Shown in pieces: positions 1-11,123 of a stretch of DNA of 64,000 bases (its first letter is position 1; each line of letters begins with the position of its first letter). The notes below the pieces were generated by a model that did not search any database, was not told where the DNA came from, and was given only the letters and a program-made list of their open reading frames with translations. Source of the DNA: Panulirus ornatus (Eukaryota > Arthropoda > Malacostraca > Decapoda > Palinuridae); assembly GCF_036320965.1 (NCBI RefSeq), contig NC_092226.1, positions 24,366,502-24,430,501 on the forward strand. Reading direction: 5' to 3'. The position numbers were made by a program, and so were the translations under genes.

Positions 1-1137
1 CTCCTGCATGTTCAGGCCCCGATCACACAAAATCTTTTTCACTCCATCTTTCCACCTCCAATTTGGTCTCCCACTTCTCCTCGTTCCCTCCACCTCCGAC
101 ACATATATCCTCTTGGTCAGTCTTTCCTCACTCATTCTCTCCATGTGCCCAAACCATTTCAAAACACCCTCTTCTGCTCTCTCAACCACGCTCTTTTTAT
201 TTCCACACATCTCTCTTACCCTTACGTTACTTACTCGATCAAACCACCTCACACCACACATTGTCCTCAAACATCTCATTTCCAGCACATCCACCCTCCT
301 GCGCACAACTCTATCCATAGCCCACGCCTCGCAACCATACAACATTGTTGGAACCACTATTCCTTCAAACATACCCATTTTTGCTTTCAGAGATAATGTT
401 CTCGACTTCCACACATTCTTCAAGGCTCCCAGGATTTTCGCCCCATCCTCCACCCTATGATCCACTTCCGCTTCCATGGTTCCATCCGCTGCCAGATCCA
501 CTCCCAGATATCTAAAACACTTTACTTCCTCCAGTTTTTCTTCATTCAAACTTACCTCCCAAATGCCTTGACCCTCAACCCTACTGTACCTAATAACCTT
601 GCTCTTATTCACATTTACTCTTAACTTTCTTCTTTCACACACTTTACCAAACTCAGTCACCAGCTTCTGCAGTTTCTCATATGAATCAGCCACCAGCGCT
701 GTATCATCAGCGAACAACAACTGACTCACTTCCCAAGCTCTGTCATCCACAACAGACTTCATACTTGCCCCTCTTTTCAAAACTCTTGCATTCACCTCCC
801 TAACAACCCCATCCATAAACAAATTAAACAACCATGGAGACATCATACACCCCTGCCGCAAACCTACATTCACTGAGAACCAATCAATTTCCTCTCTTCC
901 TACACGTACACATGCCTTACATCCTCGATAAAAACTTTTCACTGCTTCTAACAACTTGCCTCCCACACCATATATTCTTAGTACCTTCCACAGAGCATCT
1001 CTATCAACTCTATCATATGCCTTCTCCAAATCCATAAATGCTACATACAAATCCATTTGCTTTTCTAAGTATTTCTCACATACATTCTTCAAAGCAAACA
1101 CCTGATCCACACATCCTCTACCACTTCTGAAACCACA
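1..1137 (-). CDS. Reverse transcriptase, C-terminal half (R1, partial)
   Basis: The minus-strand frame is open from about 1137 to the window edge with no stop. It encodes the distal palm of a non-LTR reverse transcriptase. Visible motifs in order are CGFRSGRGC, the block AFMDLEKAYDRVDRDALW (first catalytic Asp region), LRQGCMMSPWLFNLFMDG, and the catalytic LLFADDTALVADS (FADD codons at 703-714). These are followed by FRYLGVDLAADG, the conserved YGCEAW, WFGHMERM and GRPNWRWKDGVKK in the C-terminal region. Such proteins copy their own mRNA at a nicked chromosomal target. The frame is intact, so the copy is young, but it is separated from its own N-terminus by an inversion and cannot make a functional protein. 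Confidence 0.8.
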
Positions 1138-1139
1138 CT

Positions 1140-1944
1140 GTGATGGATTGCGCAAAAGATGCTTGTGGCATGAGAAGAGTGGGAGGTGGGTTGATTAGAA
1201 AGGGTAGTGAGTGGTGGGATGAAGAAGTAAGATTATTAGTGAAAGAGAAGAGAGAGGCATTTGGACGATTTTTGCAGGGAAAAAATGCAATTGAGAGGGA
1301 GATGTATAAAAGAAAGAGACAGGAGGTCAAGAGAAAGGTGCAAGAGGTGAAAAAGAGGGCAAATGAGAATTGGGGTGAGAGAGTATCATTAAATTTTATA
1401 GAGAATAAAAAGATGTTCTGGAAGGAGGTAAATAAAGTGCGTAAGACAAGGGAGCAAATGAGAACTTCAGTGAAGGGCGCAAATGGGGAGGTGAGAACAA
1501 GTAGTGGTGAGGTGAGAAGGAGATGGAGTGAGTATTTTGAAGGTTTGTTGAATGTGTTTGATGATAGAGTGGCAGATATAGGGTGTTTTGGTCGAGGTGG
1601 TGTGCAAAGTGAGAAGGTTAGGGAAAATGATTTGGTAAACAGAGAAGAGGTAGTAAAAGCTTTGCGGAAGATGAAAGCCGGCAAGGCAGCAGGTTTGGAT
1701 GGTATTGCAGTGGAATTTATTAAAAAAGGGGGTGACTGTATTGTTGACTGGTTGGTAAGGTTATTTAATGTATGTATGACTCATGGTGAGGTGCCTGAGG
1801 ATTGGCGGAATGCGTGCATAGTGCCATTGTGCAAAGGGGATAAGAGTGAGTGCTCATATTACAGAGGTATAAGTTTGTTGAGTATTCCTGGTAAATTATA
1901 TGTGAGGGTATTGATTGAGAGGGTGAAGGCATGTACAGAGCATC

Positions 1945-1950
<6 letters not shown>
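1140..1950 (+). CDS. Pre-RT linker and N-terminal RT, inverted segment of R1
   Basis: This is an open plus-strand frame of about 270 codons. It begins inside the element at ..MDCAKDACGMRR, with a basic, Glu/Lys-rich linker (LVKEKREAFGRFL, then MYKRKRQEVKRKVQEVKKR) that is probably helical. It continues into the first RT blocks: KMKAGKAAGLDGIAVEFIKKG, VPEDWRNACIVPL and YRGISLLSIPGKLY. Compared with R9 and R13 it has lost two codons in the VPLYKGKGDKS motif (here VPLCKGDKS), in frame. The predicted reading frame then runs on into the microsatellite as Tyr-Ile repeats, which are not part of the gene. The start Met is only the first internal Met, since the true N-terminus and endonuclease domain are absent. 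Confidence 0.75.

Positions 1951-2011
<61 letters not shown>
1947..2011. repeat. (AT)n microsatellite at outer end of R1
   Basis: Pure AT dinucleotide tract of about 65 bp. It directly continues the R1 bases ..catcagat, so the junction shares AT with the tract. Confidence 0.97.
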
Positions 2012-2014
<3 letters not shown>

Positions 2015-2145
2015 CATGTTTACCAAATGGCGTCCTAACTACGTATCTTCGTTGTATATCAACTGACTTATATTTCTCTCTTGTGTCTCCCCTGATGGTG
2101 TGATTATTACACGAAAGTGCACTTGGGAACTTAACGTGGACTCAC

Positions 2146-2148
<3 letters not shown>
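2012..2148. other. 137-bp spacer between two TA tracts
   Basis: Unique-looking sequence between two TA microsatellites. No coding or repeat signal was recognised. Confidence 0.5.

Positions 2149-2211
<63 letters not shown>
2149..2211. repeat. (TA)n microsatellite at 5' side of R2
   Basis: TA tract of about 63 bp immediately upstream of the degenerate LINE copy R2. Confidence 0.97.
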
Positions 2212-2214
<3 letters not shown>

Positions 2215-2217
<3 letters not shown>

Positions 2218-3505
2218 TAATGTGAGAAATACTTCGATAAATGGATGGATTTGTTTGTGCATTCATGGATCTGGAGAAAGCATATGATAGGGTTGATAGA
2301 GATGCCTTGTGGAAGGTCTCAAGACTATACGGTATGGGAGAAAAGCTGCTAGAGGCAATTAGAAGTTTTCATCAAAGGTGTAATGCATGTGTGCAACTAA
2401 AAAGAGAGGAGAGTGAATGTCTTTAAGTGAAGGTTGGTCTGCGGCTGGGATGTATGATGTCGCCATGGTTGTTTAATTTGTTTATGAATGAGGGAGGTAA
2501 ATGCAAGAATCATTTGTTGGGCGAGTATGCAGTATGTAGAGGATGAGAGGGCCTAGGATGCGAGTCGGTTATTATTTTCTGATCACACAGAACTGGTGGC
2601 AGATTCGACTTAGTTTAGTAGTGTGTGAAAGGAAGAAGTTGAGAATGAATTTGAATAAAAGCAAGGTATTTGGGCTTAGAAGAGTTAAGGGACAGGTTGG
2701 TCGGGGGTGCGAGTTTGAATGGAGAAAAATTGGAGAAACTGAAGAGCTTTAATTTCCTGGGAGTGGACATGACAACGAATGGAACCATGGAAGCGGAAGT
2801 AAGTCATGGGTTGGGCGAGGAATCGAAGTTTCTGGGAGTGTTGAAGAATGGATGGAAAGAGATTGTCCTCTGGAGGGGCAGAAATTTGTGTTTGAAGGTA
2901 TAGTAATGCCAACAATATTATACCAATGCGAGACATGGGCTGTAAGTAAGACTGTGTGGAGGAGGATGAATGAAGTGAAAATGAAATGTTTAAGGACAAT
3001 TTGTGAAGTGAGGTAGTTTGATCGAGAGGGTAAGAGAGATGTGTAATAATGAAAACATTGTAGTTGAGAGCTGAAGGGGTTGTGTTGAAATGGAAAAATT
3101 GAATGAGGAAATATTGACAAAAAGGATATATTTGTCAGAAGTAGATGGAACAAAGAGAACGGGGAGACCAAATTTGAGAAGGAAAGATAGTGAAAGATTT
3201 TAGGCGATCGGGACCTGAACGTGCCAGAGGGTAAAAAGTGTACACAGGATAGAATGAATTGGAACGATATGGTATACAGGGGTTGACGTGCTGTCAAAGG
3301 ACTGAACCAGGGCATGTGACGCGTCCGTGTAAACCATGGAGAGGTCTGTAGGACCTGGATGTGGATAGGGAGCTGCTGTTTTGGTGTATTATACATAACA
3401 GCTTGAGAGTGGATGTGAGCGGGTGCAGCCTTCGTATGTTCTTGGCGCTAACTCGCTAACATGGGAAAATGCCATCAAATATAAAAACGAGAAAGATAAA
3501 AAGGA
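2215..3505 (+). mobile_element. RTE-like LINE copy R2, degenerate, with 3' tail
   Basis: This is an old sense-strand copy. It starts in the RT palm (FVCAFMDLEKAYDRVDRDALWKV, codons from about 2244), passes MSPWLFNLF, and has lost the catalytic FADD block: the sequence around 2575-2600 reads DHTELVADS in a shifted frame. It then runs through the C-terminal region and 3' UTR with many stops and frameshifts. The last 60 bp (about 3447-3505) keep a decayed version of the family's terminal motif in sense orientation (gcgctaactcgctaacatggg), followed by an A-rich stretch and (TA)n. That tail resembles the S-family SINE ending (gctaatgcgggaaatgg) more than the young R copies, so R2 may belong to an older sister lineage. 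Confidence 0.75.
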
Positions 3506-3523
3506 ATATATATTATATATATA

Positions 3524-3585
<62 letters not shown>
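3505..3585. repeat. (TA)n microsatellite at 3' end of R2
   Basis: TA tract of about 80 bp with one TAT-TAT interruption near 3530. It follows the A-rich tail of R2 directly. Confidence 0.96.
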
Positions 3586-3588
<3 letters not shown>

Positions 3589-4139
3589 TCCCACTGCACT
3601 TACGGCTAGTGGGAGGGTCCACGTGTCAAGAAGTGTAGTGATGTGGTGTGTGTGTTTGTAAAGTGCAAGACAGTTGAGGAGTAAGTGTGTAGTGTCTTCA
3701 GTATGGAAGTTGCATCTTGGGCATTAGAAGCCAGGTGGTATGTTGAATAGGTGGTGTATTGTAGCAGAGACTGATGCATGCCTGGGGAATGTAGTTTCGG
3801 ATCTGTTTACATCATGTGGCTTGGAGTTTAAGACTGGATTATATGGATTTTCGTTTAATGATTGTCGAATTATTATTTGTATATTTGTCATTGTTATGTC
3901 TGATGGGTGAAGGACGACCTGTGAGAATAGTTTGCTCGTGCTTGAGGCAAGGTTGAGGTTTTTGTTTCTAACTGAGCGTTGATGGGAGTAAAGATTTGAG
4001 TGTCGAGCATATTAAGGCGAGACTGGACTGGTAGTATCTTTCAGAGTTCTTTAAGCTTCATATTTGTACTACGAGTGTAAGAGGTAATGAAGGCGGGGCT
4101 AGTAGTGTTTCCGGGTGGAGTGTGTTATTTTTTTTTTTT
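3586..4139. other. No gene recognised
   Basis: About 550 bp, moderately G/T-rich on the plus strand. It ends at a 16-nt poly(T) near 4127-4142. No coding, RNA or mobile-element signal was recognised. Confidence 0.4.
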
Positions 4140-4240
4140 TTTGACTGTACTCTTCATGACGGGAGGGTCTCGACGACGATCTACTCCTTTCCTTCCGCTG
4201 ACGATTATTACAACCTCACCAAAAGTGACCTCCCGCTTTC
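4140..4240 (+). repeat. Weak copy of dispersed repeat D
   Basis: It contains gactgtact, then ctgacgattattacaacctcaccaaaagtgac. This parallels the D repeat at 47250-47345 (ctgacgatgatacagcttcaccgaaggtgac, split here by divergence). The match is partial and the edges are uncertain. Confidence 0.35.
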
Positions 4241-7200
4241 CGGTATCACCCTTGTATCGCAGGAGTCTCTCTATATCCCGGTTCCCCTCCTCCTCACCCA
4301 CTCTTCTTCCTCAGTCATTCCCACCCGCCTCGGTCATCTCGCCTAACACCACCAACCTCTCCTCCTCTGCCAACCAAAACCTCCTATTCCACCAGTCCTT
4401 CCACCTCTCCGGTCCCACCCCAGCCTTACACCAACCAGCACCTCCTTCACCTGTTTGTATGGCGACGCCAAGAGCCTCTGTGACTAGGTCTACGGCCTGC
4501 TACCGGGCTCTCGTAGGGCTTCTGGTAGCCAGCTAGAGCCGAGCCCGACAGTGGTTGTGGTCGTGCCGCAAGACGTCGCACACTGCCACTTGACGAGAAA
4601 AAATTGAGTGAATCTTTAGAAAAAATTATTCTGATTTACATTAGTGTTATAATTCTTGTCCTTATCTTGGATGTTTGACGTGTGTAGATCATTGTACCAT
4701 TTTGCTACGTATTTGTACCTTTATTCATCTGTTTATCTTCATTGTCTTTATATTCAGTTACAAAAATTTGCTTCTAATTCATTTATTCTCACGAAATAAT
4801 TAGTCAAGTTACTGTATTGGTAGAGTAGCAGGTCTCCTGGAGGGAAGTTGGCGTTACTGCCCATCGCCAGCAGGCTAGGTTCGGGACCCGAGTTAGGTAA
4901 ATTCCTACAGACAAGATGTCTCTGCTCATATTCCTTTGGTCCAACCCATGTGAACAGGGACTGAGTTAATGATGAGTGTAAAAGTTTGCAGCGAGAGATA
5001 AGATGAAAATGGGGGTTTCACACCAGAGGGAGCCAAGACATGGCCAAATACAGATTACCTCCTCATGTCTTTCCCAGTACCTGTAACCAGACCTCTTTTA
5101 AATGAGAGGATTTTCGCTTCCTCCAAAATTCGTACATACTTCCCCTTGTCTCTTTTTTTTTCACTTTCATATTCCTCTCTATATTTCAATTAAGTCCCGG
5201 CCATGATGTCGACTTCTGTCCGTGACTGGAACCTTCAAGGTACAGAAAAAAGAATTAACTCGGCAGTTCATCCACTGGGATGTTACGAGTGTTCTCGCGC
5301 CTCACAATTAACCTAGTGAAGGAATACGGTCCTCTGTGTATTCCTACTCAGTGCTTGAAATGAGTAAACGTTAATTCGAAACTCGTGTTGAAAAAAGGAG
5401 ACTACCAGAATGCGTTGTACCTCTTGTATAAATATATAAGTCAGGGGATATGACAGTAGCCGGTGTCTTGAGTTCGATATTTCTGTTCACTTACAAAGAA
5501 AGATATGTATTTCTTGACATAGTTCATGTCATCAGTCTTGAATTTGTGATGCAGTAGGATTGTACATATATCTATATGTGTGTGTATATTTATGTATATG
5601 CTCTATATTGTACTTGTACTCTACATGCATTGTGTGCACGTAATGTACTTGTTGGTTGGGTGTACATTTATATAGATATCAGCTACGTGCGTGTGTTCAT
5701 ATGTGTGTGTTCATGTGTGTGCATGATTGTTGTGTGTGTGTGTCTGTGCATCGTATATGTTTTCTGTAAGAGTGAGTGTATGTACAACCAAGCATATTCT
5801 ACGAGACTTTCAGGCACTGCCAAAGGGTCTGTACGTCTGAAGGCTGACACTACTGAAGCTTAATAAATAAATCTCGAGAGTGCGATTGAATCCCATAACG
5901 GAAGTTTCAACCTGCCGACATTGTGGTGGCGGGATCTCATGTTAGCTGTGTGGGGCAGAGGGTGGATGAGCCGCCTTGTGTCACGTGTCTGTGGATGTAC
6001 AGTTGTACATACATCAGTCCCTGTGGTTCATTTGGGAATTCAAAAGGTTCGTTCTTCATATCCGTGTTACACACTGCATAAGACTTGTCAAATTTGTATC
6101 CTGTACACTCTCATACACACAGGGGAATGCTAGCGCACAGAGCAATATTTGCATTGTGTAGATATGAACACAAAACACATTAAAGTTGAATATGATTGAT
6201 TGTTTATTGTCTTCTGTGAAGGCTAATTTTCGCATTAGCACAGACATGCAACTTTCCAAACGTATTTCGAAATAGAATATGGTTGTAGAGTCTGGGGCGC
6301 TGTCAGAGAGGCAGTAAAGCACACGACTGAAAAGCAGAGTTTTACTTTTAGATTATCTATTCAGTGAGTCCTCCTTCCTTCGTGTAGGACGCTGTGAAGC
6401 TTATCAGAGTTTGGTTGTCGATGTCGTCCTATGATAATTTCTAGGTTTCTTGTAAGATAATATGAGCTTTTGGTTTTTAGATGATTGATGATGATAGAGG
6501 AGTTGCAGTGTCCTGTTAATGGTTGGCCAGTGCGTAGATAACCATACGATTCTTTGCTGTTCTCGAAGATAAGATCGTCGCCTCCCATTTGCTAAAAAGT
6601 TCTTCTAAATCGATCTGTCTTGCCAGTTATCTTTCATCACGCCAGAGGTACTCAACGAGTTGATTTCGGTTGTTCGATTTGTGATTAAAAAAGTTTTCCT
6701 CAGTTTTACAACGAAGGTGAGGCAAACACATCATCCTGCAGGACCTCAGAGACATGCAAAATGTCCTTCAAGGTTAATTTCTTTAGAGATTTGGAGACTG
6801 GGAAAATCTTAAAGCTGTAACAGTCTAAGAGTCATCTAGACATCGGAGAGCCCACAACAGTGTTTAAGGGACCACTTCGAATCTAGCATATTGCTGCCAG
6901 TTAGAAAGACACCAATGAAAGACTGGACTAAGAGTTAGCATATACATCATTCTATTGACCACCTTCCCTTGGAATCTTAAATCCATACATGTCACCATCA
7001 GTAGCCAGTGATGAAACTTAGACGACCTCGGAAACTGTGCAGAGATTAGAAAAAGAAAGTTCATGAAAACGAGGCGATGAAATCGATCGTCGTTTGGTGA
7101 GCAGATTGGGGGGGGGGGGGTGTTGAATATTCCACCATGGCTCAAGCGACTCTGGCGCTCATGTGACATGTCATGGTGTTGTGATGTATAGTGTCGTATT

Positions 7201-8658
7201 TTCAGTAACTTTTGAGAAAAATGGCCGACTTAGGAATCTAGAAGCCTGCTTGGAGCACGGCTGGGTGGGCTTTGGATGTTTACACGGTCGTCATGAAATC
7301 CCAGTTAGTTTCCAGCCGCTCTTGTGACCAGTTACACAAATCATGAATAGCATGGGTACCAGTATCGAGTCCTGTAGCATGCCCGAACCCCTCAGCATGC
7401 CTTGTAGAGGTGCAGCATAATCGGCCAGAGAACGTTTGGATGACGTGTACATTCAACTTTTCTGATATTAGCCCATAATTGTAGATTAAGATCATCTACA
7501 GTTGTGAGTGCTCTCAGCCTCTGTCTGCAGTGATTAGCAAGTCTAGTTCCAACAGCTCCAAGTGTGGACACACGTCTAGTTTGGGATAAAAGTTCCAGGC
7601 TTCGTTATGTTGTTGCAGATGTATTGCATCCGTGGGTAGTATTGCAGATTATCAACATGATGAATTTGTACGTGGGTAATGTGTGATGATGATGGTCAGT
7701 ATGGTAAGGTAGCATGATGGTACGAGTGTGGTATGATTGCTTAGCCTTTTCCTTTCAGGATCATAGGTTGGTATCATACCCGAGCGTTGGACTGGTGTGT
7801 TCAAGGACTTGTTACTAACTTTGAGTGTTATATTTACCGTCGTTCGTAAAGTGTAATGATCGACATGATATACATAGTGCTCATTTGATCTGAGGTATAG
7901 ATATAATTTACTGATTTAAATTGATATTTTGTTTGTTACATTCTTAAAACTTAAACATCTGATATTGCACTTTGTGTGTGGACAATATTTGATGACTGCA
8001 TAAGAGACGCTTAAAGAACTTGGAAGTGTGTCTGAACCGCAGATACTGCACATTGACCTTGCTTCTCAGCTGTGTGAGGTGCATAGTGAAACCATAGGTG
8101 TACAGGTGTAAGAAGGCGAAGACAATATTGGTTTGCTCATATGCAGGTTAAGGAAGCATACGGTAGAAGAGAGCGGTCATAATGAATCCCCTTCAGTCAG
8201 GACCAGAGACAGAGGTGAGATGTTTTCTCGTATCTTAAATACAGATTTGAAATGATATGATACAAAGGAGTTTAAGGAAATATGCAGCAGTTCATGACTC
8301 ATTTTCTTTGCCTTTAAACGCACCTCGGAAGGCAGAAGTAAAGAACCTCATAGAGAGAACTGAACACAATGATAAGTGATATCGTACACTGAGAAATCAT
8401 TGTACTCTGAAAATCTAGCATACGTTCGTGTTAATACCTGAAGAAAATTCGCGTTTCGCACAGACTGGCTCAGTCCACCCAAAAAAGTGGGAGATCAGTC
8501 TGATCGTCTTTCACGCGTATGGCTTCGGCGTATTTCTTTCAGAGGTTTTGAATGCCACTTAAGTTTCCAGGCATCTTGAAGCTCATAAGTGTCCATTCTC
8601 ATTATTATCAGAGGGCGATTCATATGTGTTACTCCACATGTATGGACTTTCATTATTT

Positions 8659-8659
<1 letters not shown>
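4241..8659. other. 4.4-kb stretch without recognisable genes
   Basis: A C-rich segment (4250-4530) has low stop density but no domain. A TG-rich low-complexity patch lies at 5570-5770. The rest is unique-looking A/T-rich DNA with short poly(T), poly(A) and a G10 run at 7110-7119. Reading frames here are short (under 110 codons) and show no recognisable motif. A possible decayed tRNA-SINE at 4813-4900 is listed separately. Confidence 0.45.
4813..4900 (+). mobile_element. Possible decayed tRNA-derived SINE head
   Basis: The spacing of an A-box-like tggtagagtagcag (about 4819) and a B-box-like ggttcgggaccc (about 4879) is close to that of a tRNA internal promoter. No clean acceptor stem or related copy was seen in the window. 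This is a weak call. Confidence 0.25.

Positions 8660-8746
<87 letters not shown>
8660..8746. repeat. (TA)n microsatellite 5' of R14
   Basis: TA tract of about 87 bp, immediately upstream of an R-family fragment. Confidence 0.97.
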
Positions 8747-8748
<2 letters not shown>

Positions 8749-8880
8749 GCAAGGGTAAGAGAGATGTGTGGTAATAGAGGGTGGCGACGAAAATGGATGA
8801 AGGCAGCAGGTATGAATATGTACTTGTGTATATATGTCATGTACGTTGAAATGTTTGTTTGTATATATGCGTGTATGAGC

Positions 8881-8951
<71 letters not shown>

Positions 8952-9036
8952 TGTGTGTATATGAGTGGTTGGGCCATTCTTCGTCTGTTTCCTTTCACTG
9001 ACTCGAGAAACAGCGAATAAGTGTAATAAATGAATG
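8746..9036 (+). mobile_element. RTE-like LINE fragment R14 with 3' end
   Basis: It starts with gcaagggtaagagagatgtg, the codons for ARVREMCGN of the R-family C-terminus. It then jumps by an internal deletion into the 3' UTR (ggtggcgacgaaaatggatg). The UTR contains an expanded TA tract (8883-8949), then gttgggccattc.tcgtctgtttcc, and a decayed terminal hairpin ending in agcgaataagtgtaataaa. The tail passes into TGAA/TTA repeats. No coding capacity remains. Confidence 0.7.
8883..8949. repeat. (TA)n expansion inside the R14 3' UTR
   Basis: TA tract of about 67 bp at a point where other R copies have short alternating TATGTATATACA sequence. It therefore appears to have grown inside the element. 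Confidence 0.95.
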
Positions 9037-9052
9037 AATGATAGTTTTATCA

Positions 9053-9096
9053 TTTATTATTATTATTATATTATTATTATTATTATCATTATCATA
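9053..9096. repeat. (TTA)n microsatellite
   Basis: Imperfect TTA/ATT trinucleotide repeat 20-60 bp upstream of a D-repeat copy. The D copy at 47250 has the same arrangement. Confidence 0.9.
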
Positions 9097-9112
9097 ATAC
9101 AAAAGCAGGTAT

Positions 9113-9215
9113 AGTTCTTCAGCGAGACTGTCCTCCCTTCCATCATCTGACCATGATGCAGCCTCGCCAAAGGTGACTCTTCACTCGCGATGTAACCTCA
9201 AGCAGGTGGAATCTG
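9113..9215 (+). repeat. Dispersed repeat D
   Basis: It contains gcgagactgtcctcc, then tgaccatgatgcagcctcgcc and aaaggtgactcttcactcg, then gatgtaacctcaagcaggtgg. The same order of blocks, including the gatgtaacgtcatgcaggcgg equivalent, recurs on the minus strand at 50883-51005. The family is not one I can name. Confidence 0.6.
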
Positions 9216-10490
9216 GTGACGCCTATATTCACTAAATCATTTCTTACCCTAGAAATGACTTTTATCTTTGTGGGGCTCCCACAGCTCCCAGGAATCCGGC
9301 CACGTCCACCGGGCGTCATAAAGTATAGCCCTCAACCAAGAACACGGACTGTATTCGAAATGCACCTTCCCACTTTCCTGCAACTACACAACCCTAAGAC
9401 AGGCAACTAAGACAAGGAGGAGGACCAGCAAACCATACTATTCTCAACTCCTTCATAAACACCACTCCACCATCCATCTGAAACCATACTTCCCACACAT
9501 ATACGACTTGTACATTCTCGATTACGCTTACACGCCACCTGTTCATACAACAATAAGAACACTATGGTTTCAGCACATCTCAAAGACTTTTCATGACCAC
9601 GCTACACCTACCAGAAGGACGATGCTGAACACATGGTGCTCAGTTGCCTGGTACTCTCCCCAGACGGACGGACGCGCACACACCCACCGTTTTATGACCT
9701 GTGGTCCCCCCTATTGGACGTGGCCAGCTTCATGAGCGCTGCGGGGAGCCCTATACAGGATAGAGGGAGCTCCTGGCTTCCTGCAGTCAGTTTCTGTATG
9801 TCATTACTAGCGTGCAGAGTTGAGGTTCGAAACTTTAGATGATTCGATCAACTTGAAATTCTCATGAGAAATGTTGAAGTAAAACATTTGTAAGATAAAT
9901 GACAGACGAATGAGAAATGTTGAAGTAAAATATTTGTAAATTAGATAAATGACAAACGAATGAGAAGAAAATTGTTGTTGTGACAGCTGGACTGTAAACG
10001 ACATTTACGTAAATTGTACTGTACTGCACTGTGCTACTGAGCACAGTTTAAAGCTCCAAGCTACCAAGAAGTGGCCAGTGCTCACAGCATGTATTCCTCA
10101 TTACGCTCCATTTGTAGACTCGTACATCACAGAGGTGGGTAATTAAGACGCTGGTGGAGGAGTAAAGTAGACCAAGAACTGAGATATCGCATCCGGCGTC
10201 GAGAAAATCATTACCTTGCTGAGGTTTGGGTTGATACAACAAGGACGACACAGCAATACACCCTCTGGTAACCTGACTTATGTCTCGGATTCCCCAAACG
10301 TCGTATTTTCGTAAGTTGTAAGTATGAAGTTTTGTCATGTTGTGATGCTTGTTACTGGTCTCGATAAACTGCGGAACATGTTACGTGGTTGGGTGATGTG
10401 CCTCACGACACTCGCTTACCACTGAGTTAGCTTTCCCAAATTCTGTGTTTTGCTGAATGTGCTGTTCATATCACTTATCCAGGATCTCCT
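9216..10490. other. No gene recognised
   Basis: About 1.3 kb of unique-looking sequence. A roughly 45-bp segment (gagaaatgttgaagtaaaa..) is repeated in tandem near 9863-9965 as two units. No domain-bearing ORF was seen. Confidence 0.45.
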
Positions 10491-10494
10491 TATA

Positions 10495-10549
<55 letters not shown>
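10491..10549. repeat. (TA)n at 3' side of S1
   Basis: TA tract followed by a T22 run (10550-10571), which is the poly(A) of the minus-strand SINE-like copy S1. Confidence 0.96.
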
Positions 10550-10566
<17 letters not shown>

Positions 10567-10713
10567 TTTTTCCCATATTAACCATTTCCTAAGTTAGCGA
10601 GGTATCGTCAAAAACAGAGGATTGAGCCTGAGAGGGAAAATCCTCACCTGGATCTCTTCTGCGTTCCTTCTTTTGGAAATACCTGGGAAGTATTCTTTCA
10701 CCCCTGTCCTCAA

Positions 10714-10716
<3 letters not shown>
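10550..10716 (-). mobile_element. SINE-like repeat S1 (internally deleted)
   Basis: In the minus-strand sense it has the S-family order: a 5' segment ending in ..aatacttcccaggt, the ccaaaagaaggaac block, the cagtcctctg region, and the 3' terminal core (tacctcgctaac equivalent, here gcgaggtatcg on plus) followed by poly(A). The central GGAGG-rich block present in S2-S5 is missing, so this copy is about 80 bp shorter. TA tracts flank both sides. Confidence 0.7.

Positions 10717-10790
<74 letters not shown>
10716..10790. repeat. (TA)n between S1 and S2
   Basis: TA tract of about 75 bp. It separates two S-family copies lying in the same orientation. Confidence 0.97.
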
Positions 10791-10793
<3 letters not shown>

Positions 10794-11044
10794 CTTTTTC
10801 TTTCAAACTATTCGCCATTTCCCGCATTAGCGAGGTAGCGTTAAGAACAGAGGACTGGGCCTTTGAGGGAATACCCTCACCTGGCCCAATTCTCTGTTCC
10901 TTCTTTTGGAAAATTGAAAAAAAAAAAAAAAAAAAAAAAACCGAGAGGGGAGGATTTCCAGCCCCCCGCTCCCTCCCCTTTTAGTCGCCTTCTACGACAC
11001 GCAGGGAATACGTGGGAAGTATTCTTAATCCCCTATCCCCAGGG

Positions 11045-11045
<1 letters not shown>
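10791..11045 (-). mobile_element. SINE-like repeat S2 (full-length reference copy)
   Basis: About 255 bp. In the minus-strand sense it starts tatccctggggatagg, then acttcccacgtattccctgc, gtcgtagaaggcgactaaaa, a GGAGG/poly(T) middle, ccaaaagaaggaacagag, and ends cgctacctcgctaatgcggg plus aaatggcgaatag and a T/C-rich tail. No tRNA A/B boxes were found, so the RNA ancestor is unidentified. The terminal 28 nt match the R-family LINE end in sequence and folding. TA tracts flank both ends. Confidence 0.75.

Positions 11046-11119
<74 letters not shown>
11046..11119. repeat. (TA)n at 5' side of S2
   Basis: TA tract of about 74 bp abutting the 5' end of S2. Confidence 0.97.

Positions 11120-11123
<4 letters not shown>

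Larger units (their letters stand above)
1..1950. mobile_element. RTE-like LINE copy R1, 5'-inverted insertion
   Basis: This is one retrotransposon insertion in two opposed pieces. Bases 1-1137 carry the 3' part of the reverse-transcriptase ORF on the minus strand and run off the left edge of the window. Bases 1138-1950 carry the preceding part of the same ORF on the plus strand. The inverted piece ends at the codons for ..CTEHQ, and the minus-strand piece resumes a few codons later at ..QCGFRSG. Together they would make one almost gapless ORF. The outer end of the inverted piece abuts an (AT)n tract at 1947-2011. The 3' UTR lies outside the window. Family membership comes from comparison with R9, R10 and R13; the RTE-clade assignment is an inference from overall domain style. 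Confidence 0.85.

Noticed and set aside
8626..8964. Long predicted frames rich in Tyr-Ile repeats here and at about 20 other places
   Set aside because: They are translations of (TA)n tracts, which lack stops in two frames per strand. They have no conserved sequence outside the repeat.
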